The notes below the pieces were generated by a model. The model did not search any database. It saw nothing but the letters and a program-made list of their open reading frames with translations, and was not told where the DNA came from. Both the position numbers and the translations under genes were made by a program. Source: Alteromonas aestuariivivens (GTDB taxonomy: Bacteria > Pseudomonadota > Gammaproteobacteria > Enterobacterales > Alteromonadaceae). From it: 64,000 bases of DNA. The stretch covers positions 124,001 to 188,000 of the forward strand of contig NZ_QRHA01000002.1 of assembly GCF_003367475.1 (NCBI RefSeq), written 5' to 3'. Each line of letters starts with the position of its first letter. The stretch's first letter is position 1. Shown here piece by piece: positions 7,697 through 16,230 of this stretch.

Positions 7697-9100
7697 ATGA
7701 AATCGTCGACATCATTATTCGACATCAGCAAAGCAGTAAAGAAGTTCGCTTGTTCACTGGCTGTGGTGACGAGCCTGGGAAGCCTGACGGCAGGCTCGGC
7801 GATGGCCGAAGACATTGGCTGGCCTGAGAAGGAAGAGCTCAAATTTGGCTTCATCAAACTGACCGATATGGCACCATTGGCTATTGCCTATGAAAAGGGC
7901 TATTTCGAAGATGAAGGGCTTTACGTCACGCTGGAAGCACAGGCCAACTGGAAAGTATTGCTTGACCGTGTGATTGACGGGCAACTCGACGGCGCGCACA
8001 TGCTGGCCGGACAGCCTTTGGGCGCCACCATCGGGTTTGGCACCCAGTCACACATCATTACTGCATTCAGTATGGATCTGAACGGTAACGGTATTACGGT
8101 TTCCAACGATGTGTGGGAACAGATGTCCAAATACGTGCCTGAGAAAGATGGGGTGCCGGTTCATCCGATCAAAGCGGATTACCTGAAACCCGTGGTAGAC
8201 AGCTACCGCACTGCCGGTAAGCCATTCAACATGGGGATGGTGTTCCCGGTTTCCACTCACAATTACGAGTTGCGTTACTGGTTGGCAGCAGGCGGTATTC
8301 ACCCTGGATACTACGCGCCTCATAAAGGCGATACTTCCGGCCAGATTGATGCTGAAGCATTGCTTTCGGTGACTCCGCCACCGCAAATGCCAGCCACCAT
8401 GGAGGCGGGTACCATTTATGGCTACTGCGTAGGCGAGCCCTGGAACCAGCAGGCAGTATTCAAAGGCATTGGTGTACCGGTGATCACCGATTACGAAATC
8501 TGGAAAAACAACCCGGAAAAAGTTTTTGGTGTCAGCAAAGCCTGGGCCGATGAAAACCCCAATACTCACATTCGGGTGGTAAAAGCCATGATCCGTGCAG
8601 CCATGTGGCTGGATGCAAACAACAACGCTAACCGCCCCGAAGCGGTGAAAATACTGGCCAAAGCCAATTACGTGGGCGCCGATGAAGAAGTACTGGCTAA
8701 CAGTATGACCGGTACCTTTGAATACGAAAAAGGCGACAAGCGGGAAGTGCCGGACTTTAACGTATTCTTCCGCTACAACGCCACCTATCCCTATTACAGC
8801 GATGCCATCTGGTATCTGACCCAAATGCGCCGCTGGGGGCAGATTTCCGAGCCTAAGTCTGATGACTGGTTTATGAAAACTGCCCGAGAGGTGTATCGCC
8901 CGGATATCTATGCACAAGCGGCAAAAGCGCTTATCGCTGAAGGCAAAGCTAAAGCGGAAGACTTCCCGGACTTTGCTACTGAAACCGGTTTCAAAGCGCC
9001 ACAAAGTGAATTTATTGATGACGTTGTCTACGACGGTACCAAGCCGAATGCCTATTTGGAGCAGTTCTCGATAGGCCTGAAAGGCGAGACGGTACTTTAA
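7697..9100 (+). CDS. nrtA: Nitrate ABC transporter, periplasmic substrate-binding protein
   Basis: NrtA captures nitrate (possibly nitrite) in the periplasm for the NrtB/ATPase importer. The 467-residue product begins with a Sec signal peptide (KK-containing n-region, hydrophobic core, AMA before AEDIG, cleavage near residue 36) and continues as a CmpA/NrtA-family binding protein of normal length. The frame is open from 7607, but that would translate through the terminator hairpin. ATG 7697 has AAGAGGA six bases upstream and gives the signal peptide at the N-terminus. It is the first gene after the sigma-54 promoter and attenuator and is followed 25 bases later by the permease gene. Nitrate rather than bicarbonate or taurine specificity is inferred from the nirBD-nasA neighbourhood. 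Confidence 0.93.
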   Translation: MKSSTSLFDISKAVKKFACSLAVVTSLGSLTAGSAMAEDIGWPEKEELKFGFIKLTDMAPLAIAYEKGYFEDEGLYVTLEAQANWKVLLDRVIDGQLDGAHMLAGQPLGATIGFGTQSHIITAFSMDLNGNGITVSNDVWEQMSKYVPEKDGVPVHPIKADYLKPVVDSYRTAGKPFNMGMVFPVSTHNYELRYWLAAGGIHPGYYAPHKGDTSGQIDAEALLSVTPPPQMPATMEAGTIYGYCVGEPWNQQAVFKGIGVPVITDYEIWKNNPEKVFGVSKAWADENPNTHIRVVKAMIRAAMWLDANNNANRPEAVKILAKANYVGADEEVLANSMTGTFEYEKGDKREVPDFNVFFRYNATYPYYSDAIWYLTQMRRWGQISEPKSDDWFMKTAREVYRPDIYAQAAKALIAEGKAKAEDFPDFATETGFKAPQSEFIDDVVYDGTKPNAYLEQFSIGLKGETVL

Positions 9101-9125
9101 CTCAAGCTGACGGGAGCACATTCTC

Positions 9126-10118
9126 ATGAGTAAATCAGTCCCCCTGGTGACCACACTGTCGCAGTTGCGTCCGCAGTCTTTTGCCAGCAACTTGCCGCAA
9201 AAGCTGCAGGGATTACTGTTGCCGGTGATAGGGCTGCTGTTGTTCCTGGCTATCTGGAACGGTGTAGCCAAAACCATTGATACCTCTCTGGGCCAGTTTC
9301 CCGGCCCGGCGCAGGTGTGGCAACAAGCAGGGTCGCTGATTAACGAGCACAGTGCCCAGCGGGAAAAGGCCGAAGAGTTTTATGCCCGCCAGGAAGAGCG
9401 CAATGCTGCCAGAGTGGCCAAGGATCCAGGTTATGAACCCAGGATCCGGCCATTCACTGGCGCACCAACCTACCTCGATCAAATCTGGACCAGCCTGTAC
9501 ACCGTTATGGTGGGTTTCCTGATTGCCTCGCTGGTGGCGGTGCCGGTAGGGATTCTGTGCGGCTTGAGTAAATCGGCGTACACCGCCATCAATCCGCTTA
9601 TTCAGCTGTTTAAGCCAGTTTCTCCGTTGGCCTGGCTACCGCTTGTAACTATGGTAGTCAGTGCCCTTTATGTTTCCGACGACCCGATGTTCGCCAAATC
9701 CTTTGTCACCTCTGCTTTCACGGTGTCGTTGTGCTGTTTGTGGCCAACACTGATCAACACCGTGGTCGGGGTATCGAACATTGACAAGGACCTGCTGAAT
9801 GTCAGCCGGGTACTGAGGCTTAAACCTCTGACTCACCTGACTAAAATTGTTCTGCCCTCATCCATACCCATGATCTTCACGGGTCTGCGTTTGTCGTTGG
9901 GTATTGGCTGGATGGTATTGATTGCGGCAGAAATGCTGGCGCAGAACCCAGGGCTGGGTAAGTTTGTCTGGGACGAGTTCCAGAACGGCAGTTCGGAGTC
10001 GCTGGCGCGGATAATGGTAGCGGTGCTGACCATTGGTGCCATCGGATTTGTGCTGGACAGGGTGATGCTGGGTATTCAGCGCGTGGTGAGCTGGGACAAA
10101 AGCAGTGCACTGCGCTGA
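9126..10118 (+). CDS. nrtB: Nitrate ABC transporter, inner-membrane permease
   Basis: This 330-residue permease forms the membrane channel of the nitrate importer. It has a cytoplasmic N-terminus, a first membrane helix near residues 25-45, and a long charged loop (about residues 65-115, rich in Glu, Arg and Lys) typical of NrtB. The binding-protein-dependent transport domain follows, with further helices and an EAA-like cytoplasmic loop around residues 210-230. A GGGAG site lies about 10 bases before the ATG. It is in the nrtABD transcription unit between the binding protein and the ATPase. Confidence 0.93.
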   Translation: MSKSVPLVTTLSQLRPQSFASNLPQKLQGLLLPVIGLLLFLAIWNGVAKTIDTSLGQFPGPAQVWQQAGSLINEHSAQREKAEEFYARQEERNAARVAKDPGYEPRIRPFTGAPTYLDQIWTSLYTVMVGFLIASLVAVPVGILCGLSKSAYTAINPLIQLFKPVSPLAWLPLVTMVVSALYVSDDPMFAKSFVTSAFTVSLCCLWPTLINTVVGVSNIDKDLLNVSRVLRLKPLTHLTKIVLPSSIPMIFTGLRLSLGIGWMVLIAAEMLAQNPGLGKFVWDEFQNGSSESLARIMVAVLTIGAIGFVLDRVMLGIQRVVSWDKSSALR

Positions 10119-10135
10119 TTAGACAGGAGAAGACC

Positions 10136-10990
10136 ATGACTGCAAAGCATTTGGAACTGACTCAGGTAGGAATTGATTTCCCTACCCCAAAAGGGCCCTT
10201 CAACGCCCTGACCGATGTAAATCTGAAGATTGCCAAAGGTGAGTTTGTGTCATTGATAGGCCACTCCGGTTGCGGTAAATCTACCGTGCTCAATATTGTT
10301 GCCGGGTTGCACCAGGCCACCACCGGTGGTGTGATTCTGGACGGCAGCGAAGTGCGTGAGCCCGGCCCGGAACGAGCCGTAGTGTTTCAGAATCACTCAT
10401 TACTGCCATGGCTGAGCGTTTATAAAAACGTCGAGCTGGCAGTGAAACAAACCCAACAGGGTAAGAGCAAAAAGGCATTGCGCGACTGGGTGATGCATAA
10501 CCTGGAACTGGTGCATATGACTCATGCGCTGGACAAACTTCCAGCAGAAATTTCCGGTGGGATGAAGCAGCGTGTGGGCATTGCCCGCGCACTGGCGATG
10601 GAGCCCAAGGTGCTGCTGATGGATGAACCTTTTGGCGCATTGGATGCTTTAACCCGAGCGCATCTGCAGGATTCCCTGATGGAAATTCACGCCGACCTTG
10701 GTAATACGGTAATCATGATCACCCACGATGTGGATGAAGCCGTGTTGTTGTCAGACCGGATTGTCATGATGACCAATGGTCCGTCTGCCACCATTGGGGA
10801 AATCCTCAACATCAATTTAACTCGCCCCCGGGATCGAATAGCGCTGGCGGACAACCCGGAATACAACCATTACCGGCATGAGGTGCTAACCTTCCTGTAT
10901 GAAAAGCAGCGCAAGGTTGAGCCGGTTAGTGCGCATCGCAAAAATACCTCAAAGGGTAGCAGCAAAGGGAAAAAGCCTGATGCGGCCTGA
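10136..10990 (+). CDS. nrtD: Nitrate ABC transporter, ATP-binding protein (single-domain, NrtD-like)
   Basis: This ATPase powers the nitrate importer at the cytoplasmic face. In the 284-residue product the Walker A motif (GHSGCGKST), Q-loop region, signature SGGMKQR, Walker B VLLMDEP and switch-His ITHD are all present and in order. Only one ABC domain is seen, with no C-terminal NrtA-like regulatory domain, so it matches NrtD/NasD rather than the fused cyanobacterial NrtC. The C-terminal ~25 residues are basic and Ser/Lys-rich. An AGGAGAAG site precedes the start, 17 bases after nrtB. It presumably works as a homodimer. Confidence 0.93.
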   Translation: MTAKHLELTQVGIDFPTPKGPFNALTDVNLKIAKGEFVSLIGHSGCGKSTVLNIVAGLHQATTGGVILDGSEVREPGPERAVVFQNHSLLPWLSVYKNVELAVKQTQQGKSKKALRDWVMHNLELVHMTHALDKLPAEISGGMKQRVGIARALAMEPKVLLMDEPFGALDALTRAHLQDSLMEIHADLGNTVIMITHDVDEAVLLSDRIVMMTNGPSATIGEILNINLTRPRDRIALADNPEYNHYRHEVLTFLYEKQRKVEPVSAHRKNTSKGSSKGKKPDAA

Positions 10991-11088
10991 ATCTACTCAG
11001 TAATGAATTGAATAATTAAAGTTTGGTGAACCCTGCTGTCTTCGGGCGGTGGGTTAGCCCCCCTCACACTCAATTTAAGGAAATTGCT

Positions 11089-12300
11089 ATGAAAATTCGT
11101 CGTTTAGTTACTCCGGTTAGCACGCTGTCCATGGCTATAGCAACTGCTGTTGCTCCGGTTGCCCAAGCGGCTGACTGGTATGAAGCCCTGTCAAAAACCA
11201 CTGCCAGCGCAGAGTTTAATCTGCGATATGAAGCGGTTGAGCAGGATAACGCGCTTAAAGATGCAGACGCCCTTACGCTGCGGTCCAGAATCACATTGGC
11301 AACGGGTGAACTGAGCGGTTTTTCCGCCACCGTTGAAATGGAAGATTCAAGAATTGTATTGGGCCAGGGGGACTATTCGGTCCCACCAGCGGGTTACAAG
11401 CCGGGTGAGTATTCGGTGATTGCCGATCCGGAAACAACCGAACTCAATCAGGGCTTTGTACAGTATAAAAATTCCGCGCTCACAGTGAAAGCAGGGCGTC
11501 AGATCATAGCTCTGGACGGGCATCGTTTTGTCGGGCATGTGGGGTGGCGCCAGGATTGGCAAACCTTTGATGCACTGTCGGTAAAATACCAGCCGAACGA
11601 AAACGTAGACGTATTTTATGGATACCTCAACCAGCGCAACCGTATCTTTGCTGAGGCTGCGGACATCGATTCCAAAGATCACCTGTTCAATGCTTCTTAT
11701 AAAAGTGCGATCGGTAAATTTACCGCCTATGCTTATCTTTTAGAGATGGACATTGAGGCTGAAAACGCGCTTGACACCTACGGTGTCAGTTATGCGGGCA
11801 GCGCTACCAGCGGGGACGTTAAATGGCTGTACAGCGCAGAATTTGCGACCCAAAGCAGCGAATCAGCTGCAGCCGATTTTGATGCGTCCTATCTGATGCT
11901 GGAAGGCGGCGCAGTTTTCTCCGGTCTGACCGCCAAGGTAACCTATGAGTTGCTGGGTTCCGATAATGGTGAATACGGATTTTCTACTCCGCTGGCCACC
12001 CTGCATAAATTCAATGGTTGGAGCGATCAGTTCCTGAGCACTCCAGCGCAGGGTCTTCAGGATATCGCCTTTACGCTGGCTGGCTCCCTTGCGGGGGGCA
12101 AGTGGATGGCTGTATATCATGAATTCGATGCCGATGAAGCCAGCGCTGAAATCGACGATCTGGGAAGCGAATTAAATCTGCAATACACTACGACTGTTGC
12201 AGAACACGTTAGTCTGGGAGTGAAGTACGCCACCTATTCGGCCGGCGACACCAATGTAGATACTGATAAATTGTGGGTTTGGTTAAACACCAAGTTCTAA
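11089..12300 (+). CDS. Outer-membrane porin of the alginate-export family, probable nitrate porin
   Basis: This 403-residue protein has a Sec signal peptide (cleavage after AQA, about residue 25), then alternating amphipathic strands typical of a beta-barrel, ending in an aromatic residue (NTKF), the usual outer-membrane insertion signal. It resembles the alginate_exp porin family, including the GRQ...DGHRFVG...WRQDWQTFDA segment. Despite the family name there is no alginate gene nearby. It directly follows nrtABD (98 bases) and ends at a strong terminator, so passage of nitrate across the outer membrane is the likely role by context. I chose ATG 11089 over the open frame from 11023, because AAGGA lies just upstream and the signal peptide then starts correctly. 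Confidence 0.82.
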   Translation: MKIRRLVTPVSTLSMAIATAVAPVAQAADWYEALSKTTASAEFNLRYEAVEQDNALKDADALTLRSRITLATGELSGFSATVEMEDSRIVLGQGDYSVPPAGYKPGEYSVIADPETTELNQGFVQYKNSALTVKAGRQIIALDGHRFVGHVGWRQDWQTFDALSVKYQPNENVDVFYGYLNQRNRIFAEAADIDSKDHLFNASYKSAIGKFTAYAYLLEMDIEAENALDTYGVSYAGSATSGDVKWLYSAEFATQSSESAAADFDASYLMLEGGAVFSGLTAKVTYELLGSDNGEYGFSTPLATLHKFNGWSDQFLSTPAQGLQDIAFTLAGSLAGGKWMAVYHEFDADEASAEIDDLGSELNLQYTTTVAEHVSLGVKYATYSAGDTNVDTDKLWVWLNTKF

Positions 12301-12365
12301 GCGGATGCAGGGTTCCTATGATCTGAACTGTCAGAGGAAGCCGAGGTTCATTGAGTCACTAAGGA

Positions 12366-12399
12366 AAGTGTCGGCTAGGGCGGCACTTTTCTTTTTTTG
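12366..12399 (+). terminator. Rho-independent terminator after the porin gene
   Basis: An 8-bp stem (AAGTGTCG with CGGCACTT, one G-U pair) with a 7-base loop is followed by TTCTTTTTTT. It closes the nrtABD-porin unit, so mobA is expected to have its own promoter or depend on read-through. Confidence 0.85.
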
Positions 12400-12505
12400 T
12401 CAGTATGGTAACGGTTTATGATATACAGAGGCGGCCAGTTCAATCTGCCGGTAAGGCACACCGGATTTGGCATTAACACTAACGCTTCGCAAGAAGGCCC
12501 TCGAA

Positions 12506-13075
12506 ATGCGTCAGGTAAAGGTAGCAGGAGTCATTTTGGCAGGAGGCCATTCAACCCGAATGGGGCAGGATAAAACACAGATGCTGGTGGACGGCATTAC
12601 CCTGCTTGAGAGAAGCCGCCAGTGTATGCTTGCCTCCAGCGTTAACGAAGTCTGGATTGCCGGACCGCAGGAGGGAGCCCATCCGGATCGACGTTCGGGC
12701 ATGGGGCCAGCGGTAGTGATTCTTGACTGGCTAAAAAGCCCGTTACTTAACGGTTTCGATTATTGTGTGGTCATGCCGGTGGACATGCCTCTGGTATCAC
12801 CGCAGATGCTTAACTATCTGATCGAAAACGCTATCCGCAACAAAAGCGCCTGTTATTTCAAACATTACTTTTTGCCTTGTGTCCTGCCGCTGTCGCCGAC
12901 AGTTAATGAAGTTGGTGAAAAGCTGCTGTCGCTGGAAAATAAACTGTCGATTGGCAGGTTGTTAAACCTCGGGCCTGCGCTAGAACTTGACCCACATCCC
13001 AGAGACCTCAACGAGTTGATAAACCTGAATCATCCCCAGGACTGGGATCATTTTATCGGTTTGCGTGAAGCCTGA
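12506..13075 (+). CDS. mobA: Molybdenum cofactor guanylyltransferase
   Basis: MobA attaches GMP to molybdopterin to make the MGD cofactor that NasA requires. The 189-residue product opens with the nucleotidyltransferase signature VILAGGHSTRMGQDK, matching LAGGxSxRMGxDK, followed by a VDMPL segment at the metal-binding position. The frame is open from 12467, but ATG 12506 has AAGAAGG about 9 bases upstream and starts the protein at the normal distance from the motif. Its place next to the nitrate genes makes functional sense. The protein lacks a fused MobB domain. A large palindrome follows at 13098-13129. Confidence 0.93.
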   Translation: MRQVKVAGVILAGGHSTRMGQDKTQMLVDGITLLERSRQCMLASSVNEVWIAGPQEGAHPDRRSGMGPAVVILDWLKSPLLNGFDYCVVMPVDMPLVSPQMLNYLIENAIRNKSACYFKHYFLPCVLPLSPTVNEVGEKLLSLENKLSIGRLLNLGPALELDPHPRDLNELINLNHPQDWDHFIGLREA

Positions 13076-13097
13076 AGCAATGAGCGTTATGAAGGGC

Positions 13098-13129
13098 ATA
13101 AGAAATGCGCCTGCAGGCGCATTTCTTAT
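13098..13129. terminator. Perfect 32-base palindrome, bidirectional terminator between mobA and dsbA-like gene
   Basis: The sequence 13098-13129 is a perfect inverted repeat: a 14-base arm (ATAAGAAATGCGCC) around the self-complementary TGCA. A/T-rich outer arms give T-rich 3' ends on both strands. It lies exactly between convergent mobA (+) and the dsbA-like gene (-), the expected place for a shared terminator. Confidence 0.75.
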
Positions 13130-13144
13130 AGGCTATGAAGGCGA

Positions 13145-13771
13145 TTATTTTTGCTCTGACAACCACACTATCAGGTCGATAATATCGTCTACTGTCATAT
13201 CTGACGTGGGGGTGGGACGGAAACGGCCGTTAATGATAAAGGTCGGTACTCCGGTCAGGTGATCGCGATACTGTTCCACTACCTTGTTGTTCTTTTTCAG
13301 CATGCTGTTGACGCCAAAACTGCTTTCCAGTTTGTCAAATTCCGCTGCATCCACACCATTGACCAAAAAGATGTTTCTCAGGTCTTTCATACCAGTAATG
13401 CTGGCGCGCTGCTGATGAATGTAATTGAAAATGGCACCGTTCATGGCCTCTTCCTGGCTGATGGCGCGACCAATCATCATGGCGCGGGTAGCATCGTCCT
13501 GAATATCGGCACTGGTAAAGCGCATAAAGTTTACATGCACCTTGTTAAACTGGGTATCTTTACTAATTTTCTGCTTGATTTGCTTTACCAGAGGTTCAAA
13601 GCGATAGCAGTGGGGGCACCAAAAAGAGAAAAATTCGATAATTTCAGGGCTGGCAGTAGCCGGTTCATCCAGCACTTCGTAGTGCTTGCCCTCAACCCAT
13701 TTTCCTTCTGCTGCGCACGCCTGTAGGGGCAGCAGCAACGCTGTGAACAGCAAAACTGCGATTTTTTTCAT
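13145..13771 (-). CDS. dsbA: Periplasmic thiol:disulfide oxidoreductase, DsbA type
   Basis: DsbA introduces disulfide bonds into exported proteins. The 208-residue product has a Sec signal peptide (MKKIAVLLFTALLL, cleavage about residue 20), the thioredoxin-fold active site CPHC (Cys52, Cys55) and the cis-proline segment TGVPTF near the C-terminus, with the helical insertion between. CPHC is the classical DsbA pair. No DsbB gene adjoins it, so this could be one of several DsbA paralogues. The gene appears to be monocistronic, convergent with mobA and sharing the palindromic terminator. Confidence 0.92.
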   Translation of the reverse strand: MKKIAVLLFTALLLPLQACAAEGKWVEGKHYEVLDEPATASPEIIEFFSFWCPHCYRFEPLVKQIKQKISKDTQFNKVHVNFMRFTSADIQDDATRAMMIGRAISQEEAMNGAIFNYIHQQRASITGMKDLRNIFLVNGVDAAEFDKLESSFGVNSMLKKNNKVVEQYRDHLTGVPTFIINGRFRPTPTSDMTVDDIIDLIVWLSEQK

Positions 13772-13880
13772 TGTTGATTCCTGTAGTTTTTTACTGGCAA
13801 AAGGTTATCACAGGGTTTTGCCCCCGACCAGTGGAAGCCAACCCGCTTAGGTATCGCTTTATCGTGTTACGTCAGGCGAC

Positions 13881-13915
13881 AAAAAAGCCCGGCATACCAG
13901 AAGGTATGGCCGGGC
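13881..13915 (-). terminator. Terminator of the btuB-like gene
   Basis: On the minus strand, 18 bases past the btuB stop, GCCCGGCCATACC pairs with GGTATGCCGGGC (one bulged C) around a 4-base loop, followed by TTTTTTG. Confidence 0.85.
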
Positions 13916-13932
13916 AACGAAGGGAACTCGGT

Positions 13933-15861
13933 TTAAAGCTGGTATTGAAGTGTCAGAATTGCCCGGCGCTGTTTGCCCTGATAGCCTACGATGTCCTCGT
14001 AATCTGCGTTCAGTGCGTTGTCGAGTCGAAGTGCCATTTGCCAGGTATCGGAGATCTGATACGACAGATTCGCCGACACCAGGGTGTAGGGGCGCAGCCC
14101 GACAGTTTGCGCAGGTTGTGGGTATGGTGGGTAATAGGTATCCAGGCGGCTGCCGGTATACGCCACATTCAGATATCCTGACCAGTTGCCGCCTGGTAAA
14201 TCTCCACTTAACCGCAAGCCACCCTGATGGCGGGCACGGCGTAATTCAGGTTGCTGCGTTTCGCTGCTTTCCTGGCTCGCATCCAAATAACTGTAGGTCG
14301 CAAGGAAAGAAAAGTGAGCTGCCTGATAACTGATTTCGGCTTCCAGTCCTTTTCGGTGGCTGTCAGAAAGCGCATTTTGCGCAGTAAAACCACTCAGTTC
14401 GGAACTGTACACAAAACCCAGAATTTCATCCTCAAGGCGAGCTGAATAGACGCTGACCTGACTGGACCAGTAATTTTGCCACTTGCTGCGGGCCCCAATT
14501 TCCCATTCCCTGCTGGTTTCAGGCTGCAAATCGGGGTTTCCAGTGAAACTGTCGGGGAAGTAACCGAAGCGTTCGCTAAAGGTGGGTGTTTTTATCGCCT
14601 GCCCAAGACTTACAAATACCTGCTGAGCGGAAGAGGCATCCCAGCTTATGCCAAATCGATAACTGACGGCATCGTCAAATTCGCTGTTGTCGTCGTAGCG
14701 GGCACTAACGGTGGCTAACAGAGAATCGGTGACGGATCTGCCAAGTTCTCCAAACGCACTCAGTGTGGTATCGCTTTGCTGTTGATTAGGATCGCCGAAA
14801 ATTATTGGTCCGCGTTGTTCAAACTCCCGGCGCAGATATTCCAGTCCTCCGGCCGTTTGCCAGTCGGTCAACTGGTAGCGGTTTTCCCAGTTCCATTGAT
14901 AACGGCGCCCGGTAGTTCCGCCGGCGTCAGAGCTTTCCGTGGTATTGTCGTTGACGTCCTCGCGGTACTGCCATTTAAGCTGGCTGGAATAGGCGCTGTT
15001 CATTGGAGAAATGCGCCAGGCCAGCTGGGCGCTGAGTTGCTGCCCATCAGTGATGTTGTTGGCATCGGTCGGTAAGCCACTGGTGATAAAATCCGTGCCA
15101 TCGTAGTCGTTTTGGTAGTCTACCAGACGCATTGATGCCGACAGGGCATTCTGCTGATTGGGGTGCCAGTCCAGCCCGGCTCCGCCAGTCAGGTTGCGAT
15201 AGCCATCCCGCTCATTCCCGCCGCGGGAGATATTATCGCCGTCTGTGGAAAACAGGTTGGCGTGAAATCGGGCGCCAAAGTTTTTTGTCCTGTGACTGGA
15301 ATTCATTCCCAACTCGTAAGTGCCCTGGTTGCCACCGGCAATACGCACCTGTGCCGACATGGGTGTCGCCGAAGCTGAGTAGGTAGTAATGTTCAGAACG
15401 CCGCCCATTGCCCCGCTGCCCCACGCTGCGCTCTGAGGGCCGCGTATCAGCTCAACACGCTCTATATCGGCGGTGGTCAGATGGGCGAGGTCAGCCAGGC
15501 TTCCCTGACCAATATCGTTAGCGACCACACCATCAATCAGGACGACCAGGTGATTACTTTCACTGCCGCGCAGCCGTATTTCACTCAGGCTGCCTGGGCT
15601 GCCCGATTCTGCAATGCTGACCCCCGGCATACTGCGCAGCAGATCGCTGATTTGCCGGGCGCCGGAGCGACGTATGTCATCGCGGGTCAGCAGGCTGGAA
15701 CTGGTTGCCATACGTTGCAAATCAAACGGCAGGCGGGTGCCGGAGACGGTGAGGATTTCGAATTCGTTATCTGAATTGGACGAAGTGTTCTGGCCAAAGG
15801 CGTTGGGTATTTGAATACTCAATGCCAGCACGGCCGCAGACAGGTGTGCTTGAAATTTCAT
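13933..15861 (-). CDS. btuB: TonB-dependent cobalamin receptor, BtuB-like
   Basis: This outer-membrane receptor probably imports cobalamins. From ATG at 15861 it has 642 residues: a signal peptide ending near NAFGQ, a TonB-box-like segment (EILTVSGTR), a plug domain with VLIDGVVAND and ELIRGPQSAAWGSGAMGGVLNI, and a 22-strand-type barrel ending in LQYQL. Length and plug motifs match BtuB (about 600 residues). The frame is open 150 bases further upstream, but that stretch is riboswitch sequence. The assignment rests mainly on the cobalamin riboswitch in its leader. No btuFCD genes are in the window. Confidence 0.9.
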   Translation of the reverse strand: MKFQAHLSAAVLALSIQIPNAFGQNTSSNSDNEFEILTVSGTRLPFDLQRMATSSSLLTRDDIRRSGARQISDLLRSMPGVSIAESGSPGSLSEIRLRGSESNHLVVLIDGVVANDIGQGSLADLAHLTTADIERVELIRGPQSAAWGSGAMGGVLNITTYSASATPMSAQVRIAGGNQGTYELGMNSSHRTKNFGARFHANLFSTDGDNISRGGNERDGYRNLTGGAGLDWHPNQQNALSASMRLVDYQNDYDGTDFITSGLPTDANNITDGQQLSAQLAWRISPMNSAYSSQLKWQYREDVNDNTTESSDAGGTTGRRYQWNWENRYQLTDWQTAGGLEYLRREFEQRGPIIFGDPNQQQSDTTLSAFGELGRSVTDSLLATVSARYDDNSEFDDAVSYRFGISWDASSAQQVFVSLGQAIKTPTFSERFGYFPDSFTGNPDLQPETSREWEIGARSKWQNYWSSQVSVYSARLEDEILGFVYSSELSGFTAQNALSDSHRKGLEAEISYQAAHFSFLATYSYLDASQESSETQQPELRRARHQGGLRLSGDLPGGNWSGYLNVAYTGSRLDTYYPPYPQPAQTVGLRPYTLVSANLSYQISDTWQMALRLDNALNADYEDIVGYQGKQRRAILTLQYQL

Positions 15862-15912
15862 TTTTGAAAAGCTCTTGGTTGTTGCACTCCACCCGAGTGC
15901 AAAATCAAACAT

Positions 15913-15930
15913 CTGCCCAATAATGGGCAG
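15913..15930 (-). promoter_or_regulatory. Hairpin between riboswitch and btuB start, possible expression platform
   Basis: CTGCCCA pairs with TGGGCAG around a 4-base loop, just after the riboswitch core and 52 bases before the btuB ATG. On the minus strand it is followed by a modest T-rich stretch (ATGTTTGATTTT), so it could act as a weak terminator or be part of translational control. Confidence 0.5.
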
Positions 15931-15939
15931 TACCTGCTT

Positions 15940-16155
15940 AGGCCGGTATCCGGACTCGCTCGCACTTTGACAGTGCTGCGCCACCTTCCCATAGCAAACG
16001 CGAATCATCACGTTTGAGCTACAGTGGTGTGAGGCTGGTTATCACCTCGTTTGGCGCAGACATCACCCTTAAAGGGTGTGAGCTTACCGTTGCGGGGGCA
16101 GTGTCAGCTTTTCACTGACTTCCCGTTTACCCTGACTGGGTCAGGCACCTGAGCT
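15940..16155 (-). promoter_or_regulatory. Cobalamin (AdoCbl) riboswitch in the btuB leader
   Basis: Read on the minus strand, this region carries the cobalamin riboswitch landmarks in order: GGTGCC near the 5' end, AACGGGAAGTC, the highly conserved GCCCCCGCAAC core, and the B12-box-like GAGTCCGGATACC followed by GGCCT. Binding of adenosylcobalamin normally shuts down expression of the downstream receptor. A -10-like TATACT (16163-16168, minus strand) sits just before the 5' end, placing the start of the RNA near 16156. The remaining bases of the 369-base gap between btuB and srkA hold only this promoter region and the hairpin at 15913-15930. Confidence 0.93.
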
Positions 16156-16230
16156 GCGGGGGAGTATAACTTATTGATTAGAAATTAAAAGCAAAGTGGA
16201 TATTCGTTTTGGCCACAAGATAGACGGCAA

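Noticed and set aside
8048..9277. 409-codon open frame on the minus strand over nrtA
   Set aside because: It is antisense to the clearly conserved nrtA, has no family features or ribosome site, and reflects codon bias of the coding strand.
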